A DNA stretch of 7,869 nucleotides, from NCBI GenBank assembly GCA_002427045.1, contig DIPO01000034.1, positions 1 through 7,869 of the forward strand. Direction: 5' to 3'. Below, piece after piece: positions 1-6,405 of this stretch. The number at the start of each line of letters is the position of its first letter. Within the stretch, counting starts at the first letter, position 1. The notes below the pieces were generated by a model, which saw only the letters and a program-made list of their open reading frames with translations, did not search any database and had not been told where the DNA came from. Source of the stretch: Firmicutes bacterium UBA5486 (lineage in GTDB: Bacteria > Bacillota > UBA4882 > UBA10575). A program made the translations under genes and the position numbers.

Positions 1-36
1 ACAGTAACAGCGCAAATAACTCACACATGATAAAGA

Positions 37-65
37 TTGACACCGATCAGAGAATCTGGTACAAT
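37..65 (+). promoter_or_regulatory. Sigma-A-type promoter of the pur operon
   Basis: TTGACA at 37-42 is a perfect -35 box. TACAAT at 60-65 is a 5/6 match to the -10 box, the spacer is exactly 17 nt, and TG at 57-58 gives an extended -10. Transcription would start near position 72, about 18 nt before the riboswitch, so the whole aptamer would be transcribed. This is the only strong + strand promoter I see upstream of purF. The call rests on consensus matching only. Confidence 0.8.
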
Positions 66-74
66 TCGAATTGT
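61..74. repeat. Perfect 14-bp palindrome over the -10 box and start point
   Basis: ACAATTCGAATTGT reads the same on both strands. It covers most of the -10 box and the predicted start point, and AATTGT recurs at once downstream (76-81 region). A perfect palindrome over a promoter core is a typical place for a repressor operator. Its centre TTCGAA contains CGAA on both strands, the core of the Bacillus PurR box, but the flanks do not match a standard PurBox pair. It may also be chance in AT-rich DNA. The operator role is inference. Confidence 0.35.
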
Positions 75-89
75 AAATTGTATAAGAAA

Positions 90-194
90 GAAAGTGCATC
101 TAGGGTTCCGCTGTAAACCAGGTCTGGACCGAGTGGTGCAGGCACCGATAGGTGTTACACCGTAGAGGGATAAAAACCCCGGCGGGTAGGTTTC
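90..194 (+). promoter_or_regulatory. PRPP riboswitch aptamer (ykkC subtype 2b)
   Basis: The conserved ykkC blocks are all present in order: CTAGGGTTCCG at 100-110, CTGGACCGAGTG at 124-135, ACACCG at 157-162, then AGGGATAAAAACCCC at 166-180 followed by GGCGGGTAGGTTTC at 181-194. Supporting pairings are GAAA 90-93 with TTTC 191-194, TGCATC 95-100 with GGTGCA 135-140 (one G-U), CTG 111-113 with CAG 119-121, CACC 143-146 with GGTG 151-154, and GGG 167-169 with CCC. The 3' block matches, as I remember it, the Thermoanaerobacter PRPP-binding aptamer better than guanidine-I aptamers, which lack the extra GGUUUC segment. The gene controlled, purF, encodes the enzyme that consumes PRPP. Known family members are ON switches. 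ppGpp (subtype 2a) is the main alternative ligand. Confidence 0.88.
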
Positions 195-222
195 TATAGG
201 ATCCTACCCGTTTTTTGTTTTT
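183..222 (+). terminator. Intrinsic terminator, expression platform of the PRPP riboswitch
   Basis: CGGGTAGG at 183-190 pairs perfectly with CCTACCCG at 203-210 over a 12-nt loop, and a T-rich tail (211-222) follows at once. The 5' arm is inside the conserved 3' segment of the aptamer (181-194), so the folded aptamer and the terminator hairpin exclude each other. PRPP binding would hold 183-194 in the aptamer and let polymerase read into purF. Without PRPP the hairpin forms and transcription stops before the operon. The hairpin is seen directly; the ON-switch logic follows from the known class. Confidence 0.85.
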
Positions 223-365
223 CCAAGGAAATTAGCTAAAAGAGATCCCGATGCGGACGAAGCTATTAGGAAACTTTCAATAAAGGCGGAGAAAAAAGGG
301 AAGACTTTAAGACTGATCATATGTTAACACCTAAAGTACACTAGGGATTAAAGGAGATGGATTGA
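211..365 (+). other. Untranslated leader between terminator and purF, with a possible coding relic
   Basis: No complete gene is present. One frame stays open from 190 to a TAA at 325-327 but has no ATG, GTG or TTG start. From 223 it reads as a charged, helix-like peptide containing DADEAIRKLSIKAEKKGKTL. The spacing of E-A, then A eight residues on, then L seven further on resembles the last helix of ANTAR RNA-binding domains, but about 30 residues is too little for a firm call. The purF ribosome site AAGGAG is at 351-356. No second aptamer was recognised here. Confidence 0.3.
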
Positions 366-1763
366 TTGAAAGAGGATTTTGCTTTTGAAGATCAACTTGA
401 GGAGGCTTGTGGTGTCTTTGGTGTATATAGTGATCAGGAGCAGACACGAGCGGCAGAATTAATTTATATTGGATTGTTTTCTTTACAACATCGGGGGCAG
501 GAGAGTGCAGGAATGGTCGTCTCTGATGGCCAACGAGTACTTGCTCAGAAAGATGTAGGACTGGTTTCTGGAGTTTTTAATCCAGATAATCTTTCTAAAT
601 TAAAAGGGAGGATAGGTATTGGCCATGTTCGACAAGCTTCTTCCGGTTCTGCGGGCTATGTTGCAAATGCTGAACCGTTAATGGGCCGTTGTTCAAAAGG
701 GGTATTGGCTGTAGCTCATAATGGAAGTCTTTTAAATAAGACAGAGCTCCGGAGAGAACTCGAGGAGAGGGGAGCTTTATTTCAAACTTCTACCGGGACA
801 GAGGTAATTATGAACTTAATTGCGGGCTTTAGTAAAGAAACTTTAGAAGATGCTGTTGCTCTTGCTGCATCACGATTAGAGGGTTCCTTTTCCTTAGTAA
901 TAATGACTAAAGACACACTTATCGGGGTGAGAGATCCACGTGGAATGCGTCCTTTATGTCTAGGAAGAGTAGGGGAGGCTCTTATGCTTTCCTCAGAAAG
1001 TTGTGCTTTTTCAGTTTTGGGAGGAGAATTTATCCGTGATGTAGAACCTGGAGAGGTTATTATTATTGATCAGAATGGACTGCGTTCGCATTTTCTTGAG
1101 AATGAAAAAGAGAAAGCACTCTGTGTTTTTGAATATATATATTTTGCCCGTCCTGATAGTACGATCGATGGTTTAAATGTTCATCAGGCCAGAAAAGCAA
1201 TGGGCCGTGAACTGGCTAGAGAATTTTCTTATGACGCAGATATTGTTATTCCAGTTCCTGATACCGGAGTTTCGGCAGCCCTTGGTTTTTCTGAAGTTTC
1301 CGGAATCCCTTATGAAGTTGGATTGATAAAAAATCCATATGTAGGGCGGACATTCATCCGGCCGCGTCAGGAACAGCGGAGTTTAGGAGTGAGGATAAAA
1401 CTGAATCCAGTGGCGGAATTAATAAAAGATCGTCGAATTGTAATTATAGATGATACAATTGTACGTGGAACTACCACTGGGAAAATAATTCACATGTTAA
1501 AAGAGACCGGAGCTCGTGAAATTCATCTGTGTATAAGTGCACCTCCGGTAGCAAAACCTTGTTTTTATGGGATTGATACCAGTAATACTAAAGAATTAAT
1601 TGCGGCGGATCATTCAGTTGAAGAAATTAGAAAACATGTTGAAGCTGATTCATTGACTTATCTTTCTTTAGAAGGACTGCAAAAGGCAATTGGCAGAAAA
1701 AGTTTTTGTTTGGCCTGTTTTACGGGCGAATATCCTATTAAAATACCTGAGGGAATTGCCTAA
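366..1763 (+). CDS. purF: Amidophosphoribosyltransferase (glutamine PRPP amidotransferase)
   Basis: PurF makes 5-phosphoribosylamine from PRPP and glutamine, the first committed step of cytosolic purine synthesis. The N-terminal Ntn glutaminase domain starts with nucleophile Cys15 (ACGVFG), so the first 14 residues are a propeptide, as in the Bacillus enzyme. LQHRGQESAG (40-49), GHVRQ (86-90) and AHNGS (117-121) follow. The C-terminal phosphoribosyltransferase domain has the PRPP loop IVIIDDTIVRGTT (358-370). Cys253, Cys399, Cys448 and Cys451 match the four ligands of the 4Fe-4S cluster in Bacillus PurF. The TTG start is the only one that leaves a propeptide before Cys15, and AAGGAG lies 9 nt upstream. 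Gln90 is odd, since this position is usually Tyr (GHVRY). The 465-residue length is normal. First gene of the operon, under the PRPP riboswitch. Confidence 0.97.
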   Translation: MKEDFAFEDQLEEACGVFGVYSDQEQTRAAELIYIGLFSLQHRGQESAGMVVSDGQRVLAQKDVGLVSGVFNPDNLSKLKGRIGIGHVRQASSGSAGYVANAEPLMGRCSKGVLAVAHNGSLLNKTELRRELEERGALFQTSTGTEVIMNLIAGFSKETLEDAVALAASRLEGSFSLVIMTKDTLIGVRDPRGMRPLCLGRVGEALMLSSESCAFSVLGGEFIRDVEPGEVIIIDQNGLRSHFLENEKEKALCVFEYIYFARPDSTIDGLNVHQARKAMGRELAREFSYDADIVIPVPDTGVSAALGFSEVSGIPYEVGLIKNPYVGRTFIRPRQEQRSLGVRIKLNPVAELIKDRRIVIIDDTIVRGTTTGKIIHMLKETGAREIHLCISAPPVAKPCFYGIDTSNTKELIAADHSVEEIRKHVEADSLTYLSLEGLQKAIGRKSFCLACFTGEYPIKIPEGIA

Positions 1764-1842
1764 TTCCTTTTGGCACCATTAAATAATTATGCGAACATTA
1801 ACTTAAAAAAATGCAAAAGAAAGAGCAAAGGGGAGAATTATA

Positions 1843-2871
1843 TTGGCTACCGATTATAAGCAAGCGGGAGTAGATATTGATGCGGGAAATGAGGCGGTCC
1901 GCAGGATCGGTGAATATGTTCGGAGTACTTTTAATCCTTTAGTACGAGGCGATTTAGGGAGTTTTGGTGGTCTGTTTGCTTTTCCTAGCGGTGAATATAA
2001 AAAACCTATTTTAGTAGCTAGTACCGATGGGGTGGGGACAAAATTAAAGATTGCAATTGCGATGAATAAACATGATACCATTGGTAATGATTTGGTTAAC
2101 CATTGTATAAATGATATTTTTGTTCAAGGAGCTTCACCTTTGTTTTTTCTAGATTATATTGGGATTGGAAAGATGGAGCCAGTTATTATTGAGGAGATTG
2201 TTAAAGGGATTACTACTGGTTGCCGGGAGGGTGGATGTGTCCTGATTGGTGGGGAAACTGCTGAAATGCCGGGTATTTATAAAATTGGAGATTACGATTT
2301 AGCAGGAACGATTATCGGGGTAGTTGAAGAAGAGAAGATACTTCCGCAAACTACGATTCAACCCGGAGATCTAATTTATGGTCTACCTTCTGCAGGCTTA
2401 CATACAAATGGATATTCCCTGGCCAGAAAAGTCTTTTTTGAAGTTTTAAAGGGGACAGTAGATACTTATCGTTCTGAATTAGGTAAAACGATTGGGGAGG
2501 AACTTTTAGCTCCACATCGTTGCTATTTTACTGCATTAAAAAGGGCAGTGGAACAAGGGATAATTAAAGGTTTGGCTCACATTACCGGGGGCGGGTTTAT
2601 TGAAAATATCCCCAGAATTTTACCAGAGAATTGTACAGCATTGATTAATAAGGATTCCTGGCCCATTTTACCTGTATTTAAATTATTGCAAGATATAGGT
2701 CAGATTCCGGAAGAAGATATGTATAGGACGTTTAATATGGGGATTGGTATGATTTGTATTATTAAAAAAGAAGATGCGGAGAGCTTTACCGACCTTATGA
2801 AAAACCGGAGAGAAGAATTTTTTCAAATTGGTGAGTTAATTTGTGGCAACGATGGAGTTGTTTTAGAATAA
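1843..2871 (+). CDS. purM: Phosphoribosylformylglycinamidine cyclo-ligase (AIR synthetase)
   Basis: PurM closes the imidazole ring, turning FGAM and ATP into AIR in the cytosol. The 342-residue length is typical. Family motifs run in order: the N-terminal YKQAGVDIDAGNEAV (5-19), the nucleotide-binding STDGVGTKLK (60-69), GNDLVNHCINDI (81-92), LIGGETAEMPG (134-144), SAGLHTNGYSLAR (183-195) and HITGGGFIENIPR (246-258). The TTG start is chosen because the conserved N-terminus begins within five codons and AAAGGGGAG lies 8 nt upstream. It follows purF after 79 nt without a visible terminator, so it should be cotranscribed. Its substrate needs PurL/PurQ/PurS, which are not in this window. Confidence 0.97.
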   Translation: MATDYKQAGVDIDAGNEAVRRIGEYVRSTFNPLVRGDLGSFGGLFAFPSGEYKKPILVASTDGVGTKLKIAIAMNKHDTIGNDLVNHCINDIFVQGASPLFFLDYIGIGKMEPVIIEEIVKGITTGCREGGCVLIGGETAEMPGIYKIGDYDLAGTIIGVVEEEKILPQTTIQPGDLIYGLPSAGLHTNGYSLARKVFFEVLKGTVDTYRSELGKTIGEELLAPHRCYFTALKRAVEQGIIKGLAHITGGGFIENIPRILPENCTALINKDSWPILPVFKLLQDIGQIPEEDMYRTFNMGIGMICIIKKEDAESFTDLMKNRREEFFQIGELICGNDGVVLE

Positions 2872-2913
2872 TAAGAGAACTATTTAAAAATTCTACCAGA
2901 AGGAGGTGTTTTA

Positions 2914-3534
2914 TTGACTAGGGTAGCAGTACTAGTCTCGGGTGGAGGTTCTAATTTACAATCCTTGATTGATGCAATAAATAAGGGAGATATTTCAGCC
3001 CAGATTGTTCTGGTGATTAGTAACAAACCTGAAGTTTATGCTTTAAAACGTGCTTCAAAACACGACATTCCTTCCTTGGTCATCCCTACTAAAGATCTTT
3101 CAAGGGAAGAGTATTCGGATCTTATTTTACAGAAACTACAAAGAGAAAAGATCGATCTGATTTGCTTAGCTGGGTTTATGAGGATTCTTTCGCCAAAAAT
3201 TCCAGAGGCTTTTCCAAACCGAATATTAAATATTCATCCCTCATTACTTCCGGCTTTTGGCGGTAAAGGAATGTATGGCCTCCGTGTTCATCAAGCGGTC
3301 TTGAAATCAGGTGCCAAGTATACTGGAGCAACAGTTCATTTGGTAACAGCAGATACAGATAAAGGACCGATTATCTGCCAACAGGTGGTTAAGGTAGAAG
3401 ATGATGATACCCCCGAGTCTCTTGCGCAGCGAGTTTTAGAGGTGGAACACCAGATCTACCCAAAAGCATTGAAGTTAGTATCAGAAGGAGCTTTAGAGAT
3501 TGATGGGTTCCGAACCAAACTTAAAAAGGTATAA
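2914..3534 (+). CDS. purN: Phosphoribosylglycinamide formyltransferase (GAR transformylase)
   Basis: PurN moves the formyl group from 10-formyltetrahydrofolate to GAR, giving FGAR. The protein starts with the glycine-rich phosphate loop VLVSGGGSNLQ (6-16). The catalytic Asn106 and His108 lie in ILNIHPSLLP (104-113), and the third catalytic residue, Asp149, is in HLVTADTDKGPII (142-154). At 206 residues it is the normal length for the folate-dependent type, not the ATP-grasp PurT type. The TTG start sits about 6 nt after the strong ribosome site AAGGAGGTG (2900-2908), and the conserved N-terminus begins at codon 2. It follows purM after 42 nt. purH, which commonly follows purN, is not next. 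Confidence 0.97.
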   Translation: MTRVAVLVSGGGSNLQSLIDAINKGDISAQIVLVISNKPEVYALKRASKHDIPSLVIPTKDLSREEYSDLILQKLQREKIDLICLAGFMRILSPKIPEAFPNRILNIHPSLLPAFGGKGMYGLRVHQAVLKSGAKYTGATVHLVTADTDKGPIICQQVVKVEDDDTPESLAQRVLEVEHQIYPKALKLVSEGALEIDGFRTKLKKV

Positions 3535-3569
3535 CCAGGACTAATTTTTAATTATTTTTCGTAATTTAA

Positions 3570-3623
3570 GAATTGCATTTTGTTAAGGAAGTGCATGATT
3601 GTTAAAAAGTAATTATGCAATTC
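3570..3623. repeat. 9-bp perfect inverted repeat in the purN to fabZ-like gap
   Basis: GAATTGCAT at 3570-3578 is the exact reverse complement of ATGCAATTC at 3615-3623, with 36 nt between. The gap 3535-3671 (137 nt) is the longest in the operon. There is no T-run straight after the 3' arm, so this is not a standard terminator. It could be an RNA processing or stability hairpin, or chance in AT-rich DNA. A weak TTGTTA (3599-3604) with TTCAAT (3621-3626), 16-nt spacing, could be an internal promoter, but I would not rely on it. Confidence 0.3.
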
Positions 3624-3671
3624 AATCAATTAGTTATTTTTAAATAAAGTTTTTAAAGGGAGGGAGTTTTC

Positions 3672-4133
3672 TTGCTAGATATTACGGAAATCAAGAAAGT
3701 ATTACCTCACCGTTTTCCTTTTTTATTAATTGATCGAATCTTAGAACTAGAAAAAGGCAAAAGAGTTGTAGCAATTAAAAATATTACTGTAAATGAGGTT
3801 TTTTCTCAAGAATATTTTGGTGGACTCTATCCGATGCAAGGTGTTCTTCAAGTAGAAGCAATGGCGCAGACTGCAGCTTTTCTTATTCTTGATACTAAAG
3901 GAAATGATGGAAAACTAGCTTACTTTTCCAATATTGAGCATGTTAGGTTTAGAAAGCCTGCTTTAGCTGGTGATCAACTTCGAATAGAGGTTGAACTTCT
4001 AAATTTACGTTCAAGAGCTGGAAAATTTAAAGGCTGTTGTTATATTAATCAAGAAAAAACTTGCGAAGCGATTTTCAGCTGTATGTTGGCTCAAGATCAG
4101 GAAAAATCATTCAAATCGGAGGTAAGAGAGTGA
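3672..4133 (+). CDS. fabZ: FabZ-like hotdog-fold protein lacking the catalytic His
   Basis: The protein has the length (153 residues) and motif order of 3-hydroxyacyl-ACP dehydratase FabZ: LPHRFPFLLIDR (11-22), the NE-x-F stretch (41-44), GVLQVEAMAQ (57-66) and FRKPALAGDQL (93-103). FabZ dehydrates 3-hydroxyacyl-ACP in fatty-acid elongation, using a His in GHFP of one subunit and a Glu of the other. Here the ungapped alignment puts EYFG (47-50) at GHFP, so Tyr48 replaces the His, while Glu62 is kept; the following PGVL is QGVL. Standard dehydratase activity is therefore doubtful, and the symbol marks family only. The TTG start has AAAGGGAGGGAG (3655-3666) 5 nt upstream. Its TGA overlaps the purC GTG (4130-4133), so the two are translationally coupled inside a purine operon. 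An altered dehydratase, thioester-binding or structural role are all possible. Confidence 0.85.
   Translation: MLDITEIKKVLPHRFPFLLIDRILELEKGKRVVAIKNITVNEVFSQEYFGGLYPMQGVLQVEAMAQTAAFLILDTKGNDGKLAYFSNIEHVRFRKPALAGDQLRIEVELLNLRSRAGKFKGCCYINQEKTCEAIFSCMLAQDQEKSFKSEVRE
4118..4122 (+). promoter_or_regulatory. Ribosome binding site that fixes the purC start
   Basis: GGAGG at 4118-4122 lies 7 nt before GTG at 4130-4132 and inside the 3' end of the fabZ-like gene. The GTG overlaps the TGA stop (4131-4133) as GTGA, a classic stop-start arrangement for coupled translation. It supports GTG 4130 over the in-frame ATG at 4061, which has no good site and would add 23 non-conserved residues. Confidence 0.85.
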
Positions 4134-5020
4134 ATAAACCTATTACAGAAACCAATATTCCAGGTTTTCTACTCCGACGGGGAAAAGTTAGAGAACTTTA
4201 TGATTTAGGAGACCAGCTTTTAGTAGTAGCTACTGACCGGATCTCTGTTTTTGATCAGGTACTTCCTGATCCGATTCCTGATAAAGGAAAATGTCTTACA
4301 GGAATAGCTGCATTCTGGTTTAGGTTTACAGGAAAGTATTTTCCTAATCATTTAATTTCTACTAAAGTTCAGGATTTCCCATCTGAGTTTCAACAGTACG
4401 AATCTGTTCTTGCTGGCCGCTCGATGTTAGTAAAGAAAGGGACTGTTATTCCAATCGAATGTGTTGTTTATGGCTATCTTACTGGATCTGCTTGGGAAGA
4501 GTACCAAAAAAGTGGAGAAATTTGCGGGGTAAAATTGCCCTCTGGAATGGTAGAAAATGAAAAATTGCCTGAACCAATCTTTACTCCTACCACCAAAACG
4601 CAAGCTGGCCATGACAAACCAATTACTATTCAGGAGATGTCTAATTTAGTTGGTTCTGAACTAACAAAGAAGATTAAGGAGTTTTCAGAATCTTTATACT
4701 TTACTGGTGCAAATAAAGCAGAAGAAGCCGGAATTATTATTGCTGATACTAATTTTGAGTTTGCTTTGGTGGAAAACGAAATAATTGTAGTTGATGAAAT
4801 TTTTACTCCTGATTCTTCACGGTTTTGGCCAAGGGATCGGTATCAACCAGGAAAGGGCCTACCAAGTTTTGATAAACAGTTTATAAGAGATTATCTTTCT
4901 TCTTTAAATTGGGATTATAATTCACCTGCTCCCAACTTACCAGAGGAAGTAATAGCTAAAACCCGGGGGAAATATCTTGAGGCTTTTACGAAGCTTACTG
5001 GAGAGAGTTTGCTAGATTAA
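4130..5020 (+). CDS. purC: Phosphoribosylaminoimidazole-succinocarboxamide synthase (SAICAR synthetase)
   Basis: PurC joins CAIR and aspartate with ATP to give SAICAR. From the GTG start the protein has 296 residues, the long form seen in yeast Ade1 and many bacteria, against about 240 in E. coli and B. subtilis. Motifs are the nucleotide-loop RRGKVRELYDL (16-26), VATDRISVFDQVLPDPIPDKG (33-53 region), VVYGYLTGSAW (112-122), GIIIADTNFEFAL (201-213) and VDEIFTPDSSRFW (221-233). The start at 4130 is set by GGAGG 7 nt upstream and by the conserved N-terminus. It overlaps the fabZ-like gene by 4 nt, the tightest junction in the operon. The substrate CAIR requires PurE (and PurK in some species), which must be encoded elsewhere. 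Confidence 0.96.
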   Translation: MNKPITETNIPGFLLRRGKVRELYDLGDQLLVVATDRISVFDQVLPDPIPDKGKCLTGIAAFWFRFTGKYFPNHLISTKVQDFPSEFQQYESVLAGRSMLVKKGTVIPIECVVYGYLTGSAWEEYQKSGEICGVKLPSGMVENEKLPEPIFTPTTKTQAGHDKPITIQEMSNLVGSELTKKIKEFSESLYFTGANKAEEAGIIIADTNFEFALVENEIIVVDEIFTPDSSRFWPRDRYQPGKGLPSFDKQFIRDYLSSLNWDYNSPAPNLPEEVIAKTRGKYLEAFTKLTGESLLD

Positions 5021-5108
5021 ACCCTACGTTATAATTAAAGTTGTGATTTTTAAAAAAACGGATATTTTTGATTTATTCTAATATTGACAGAAGATAGGTG
5101 GTTACCAT

Positions 5109-6401
5109 ATGCGTATTTTGATTATAGGTTCCGGAGGACGAGAACATGCCTTAGCCTGGAAGATTGCCCAAAGCCCACTTGTGGATAAGCTTTATGCTGC
5201 TCCAGGTAGTGATGGAATGGCTGATTTAGCCGAACCAGTAATTGTTGATTCCAATAGTATGGAGGCATTAGCCGAGTGGGCTCAGGAAAATAAGATTGAT
5301 ATTGCCGTGGCCGGATCAGAGGTTTATCTTTCTTTAGGGATTACGGATATTTTTGCCCGGCGGGGGGTAGCTGTTTTTGGGCCTTCTTATCAAGCGGCTA
5401 GGCTTGAAGGAAGTAAAGTATTTGCTAAAAGATTTATGAATCGGCATCAAATTCCTACTGCTAATTTTGAGGTTTTTGATTCGCCAACAAAGGCTAAAGA
5501 TTATATCCGTTCGGCTAATCGTCCATTAGTGATTAAAGCTGATGGACTCGCGGCTGGTAAAGGAGTAATTGTTACTGAAACAGCTGAAGAGGCTATAAGG
5601 GCAGTAGAACAAATTATGGAAAAGAGAATCTATGGGGATGCCGGGAAAGTGCTAGTTATTGAGGAGAGATTATATGGGGAAGAAGTTTCTTTACTGGCAG
5701 TTTCGGATGGAACTAATATCTTACCTTTAATCCCTGCTCAGGATCATAAAAGAATCTTCGAAGGAGATCAAGGGCCAAATACCGGAGGTATGGGTGCTTA
5801 CGCTCCAGCCTCGGTACTAACAACCGAACTTTTAGCTAGGGTGGAAGAAGAGGTATTAAAACCGGTAATTCGTGGGATGGAGAGTGAAGGCTATCCCTAT
5901 GTAGGTATTCTTTATGCGGGATTAATGATTACCGAATCAGGGCCTAAAGTAATCGAGTTTAATGTTAGGTTTGGAGATCCAGAAACCCAGGTAATTCTTC
6001 CTCTACTCCGTACTGATTTGATTGAAGTGATGCAAGCGGCTTTAAATAAAAACCTTGATCATCTAACTTTAGAATGGAAAACAGGGGCTGCTGCTTGTGT
6101 AGTTATGGCTTCTGAAGGTTATCCTGAATCCTACGAAGTTGGTAAAGAGATTACAGGGCTTGAAAATGTAGATAATCTCCAAAATCTATTGGTATTTCAT
6201 GCTGGAACTAAGAGGAAACGGGAGAAATGGAGAACAGCCGGCGGCAGAGTTCTTAATCTGGTTGGCTTGGGCCTAAATTTAGAAGAAGCTTTAAAAAAGG
6301 CTTACCAAGCTGCCGATGAAATAAAATTTGCCGGTGCTCAATACAGGCGGGATATTGGTTGGCGAGAATTAGAGAGGAAAAATAATAAAAGTTCTAAATA
6401 A
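5109..6401 (+). CDS. purD: Phosphoribosylamine-glycine ligase (GAR synthetase)
   Basis: PurD joins phosphoribosylamine and glycine with ATP to give GAR, the step right after PurF; its substrate is unstable, so co-expression with PurF makes sense. It has the PurD order: N-terminal ILIIGSGGREHALAWK (3-18), the ATP-grasp fold with RPLVIKADGLAAGKGV (138-153), the DHKR-F-GDQGPNTGGMGAY stretch (212-231), VGILYAGLMIT (265-275), the signature RFGDPETQ (287-294) and a C-terminal AGGRVL domain (377-382). At 430 residues it is normal. The only ATG start of the operon has AGGTGG (5096-5101) 7 nt upstream. GSEVYL at 69-74 departs from the usual GPE-x-PL loop. It follows purC after 88 nt and is the last gene of the operon. 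Confidence 0.96.
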   Translation: MRILIIGSGGREHALAWKIAQSPLVDKLYAAPGSDGMADLAEPVIVDSNSMEALAEWAQENKIDIAVAGSEVYLSLGITDIFARRGVAVFGPSYQAARLEGSKVFAKRFMNRHQIPTANFEVFDSPTKAKDYIRSANRPLVIKADGLAAGKGVIVTETAEEAIRAVEQIMEKRIYGDAGKVLVIEERLYGEEVSLLAVSDGTNILPLIPAQDHKRIFEGDQGPNTGGMGAYAPASVLTTELLARVEEEVLKPVIRGMESEGYPYVGILYAGLMITESGPKVIEFNVRFGDPETQVILPLLRTDLIEVMQAALNKNLDHLTLEWKTGAAACVVMASEGYPESYEVGKEITGLENVDNLQNLLVFHAGTKRKREKWRTAGGRVLNLVGLGLNLEEALKKAYQAADEIKFAGAQYRRDIGWRELERKNNKSSK

Positions 6402-6405
6402 ATGG

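Noticed and set aside
90..194. Guanidine-I riboswitch
   Set aside because: The ykkC blocks are shared, but the 3' GGCGGGTAGGTTTC extension and the purF context fit the PRPP subtype.
1854..2081. 75-codon open frame on the - strand inside purM
   Set aside because: Antisense to a strongly conserved gene, no ribosome site, no recognisable family; a shadow frame.
4061..4129. Upstream in-frame ATG as the purC start
   Set aside because: It would add 23 residues unlike any PurC and overlap the fabZ-like gene by 73 nt; GTG 4130 has GGAGG at the right distance and a 4-nt stop-start overlap.
4427..4612. 61-codon open frame on the - strand inside purC
   Set aside because: Antisense to conserved PurC sequence with no supporting signals.
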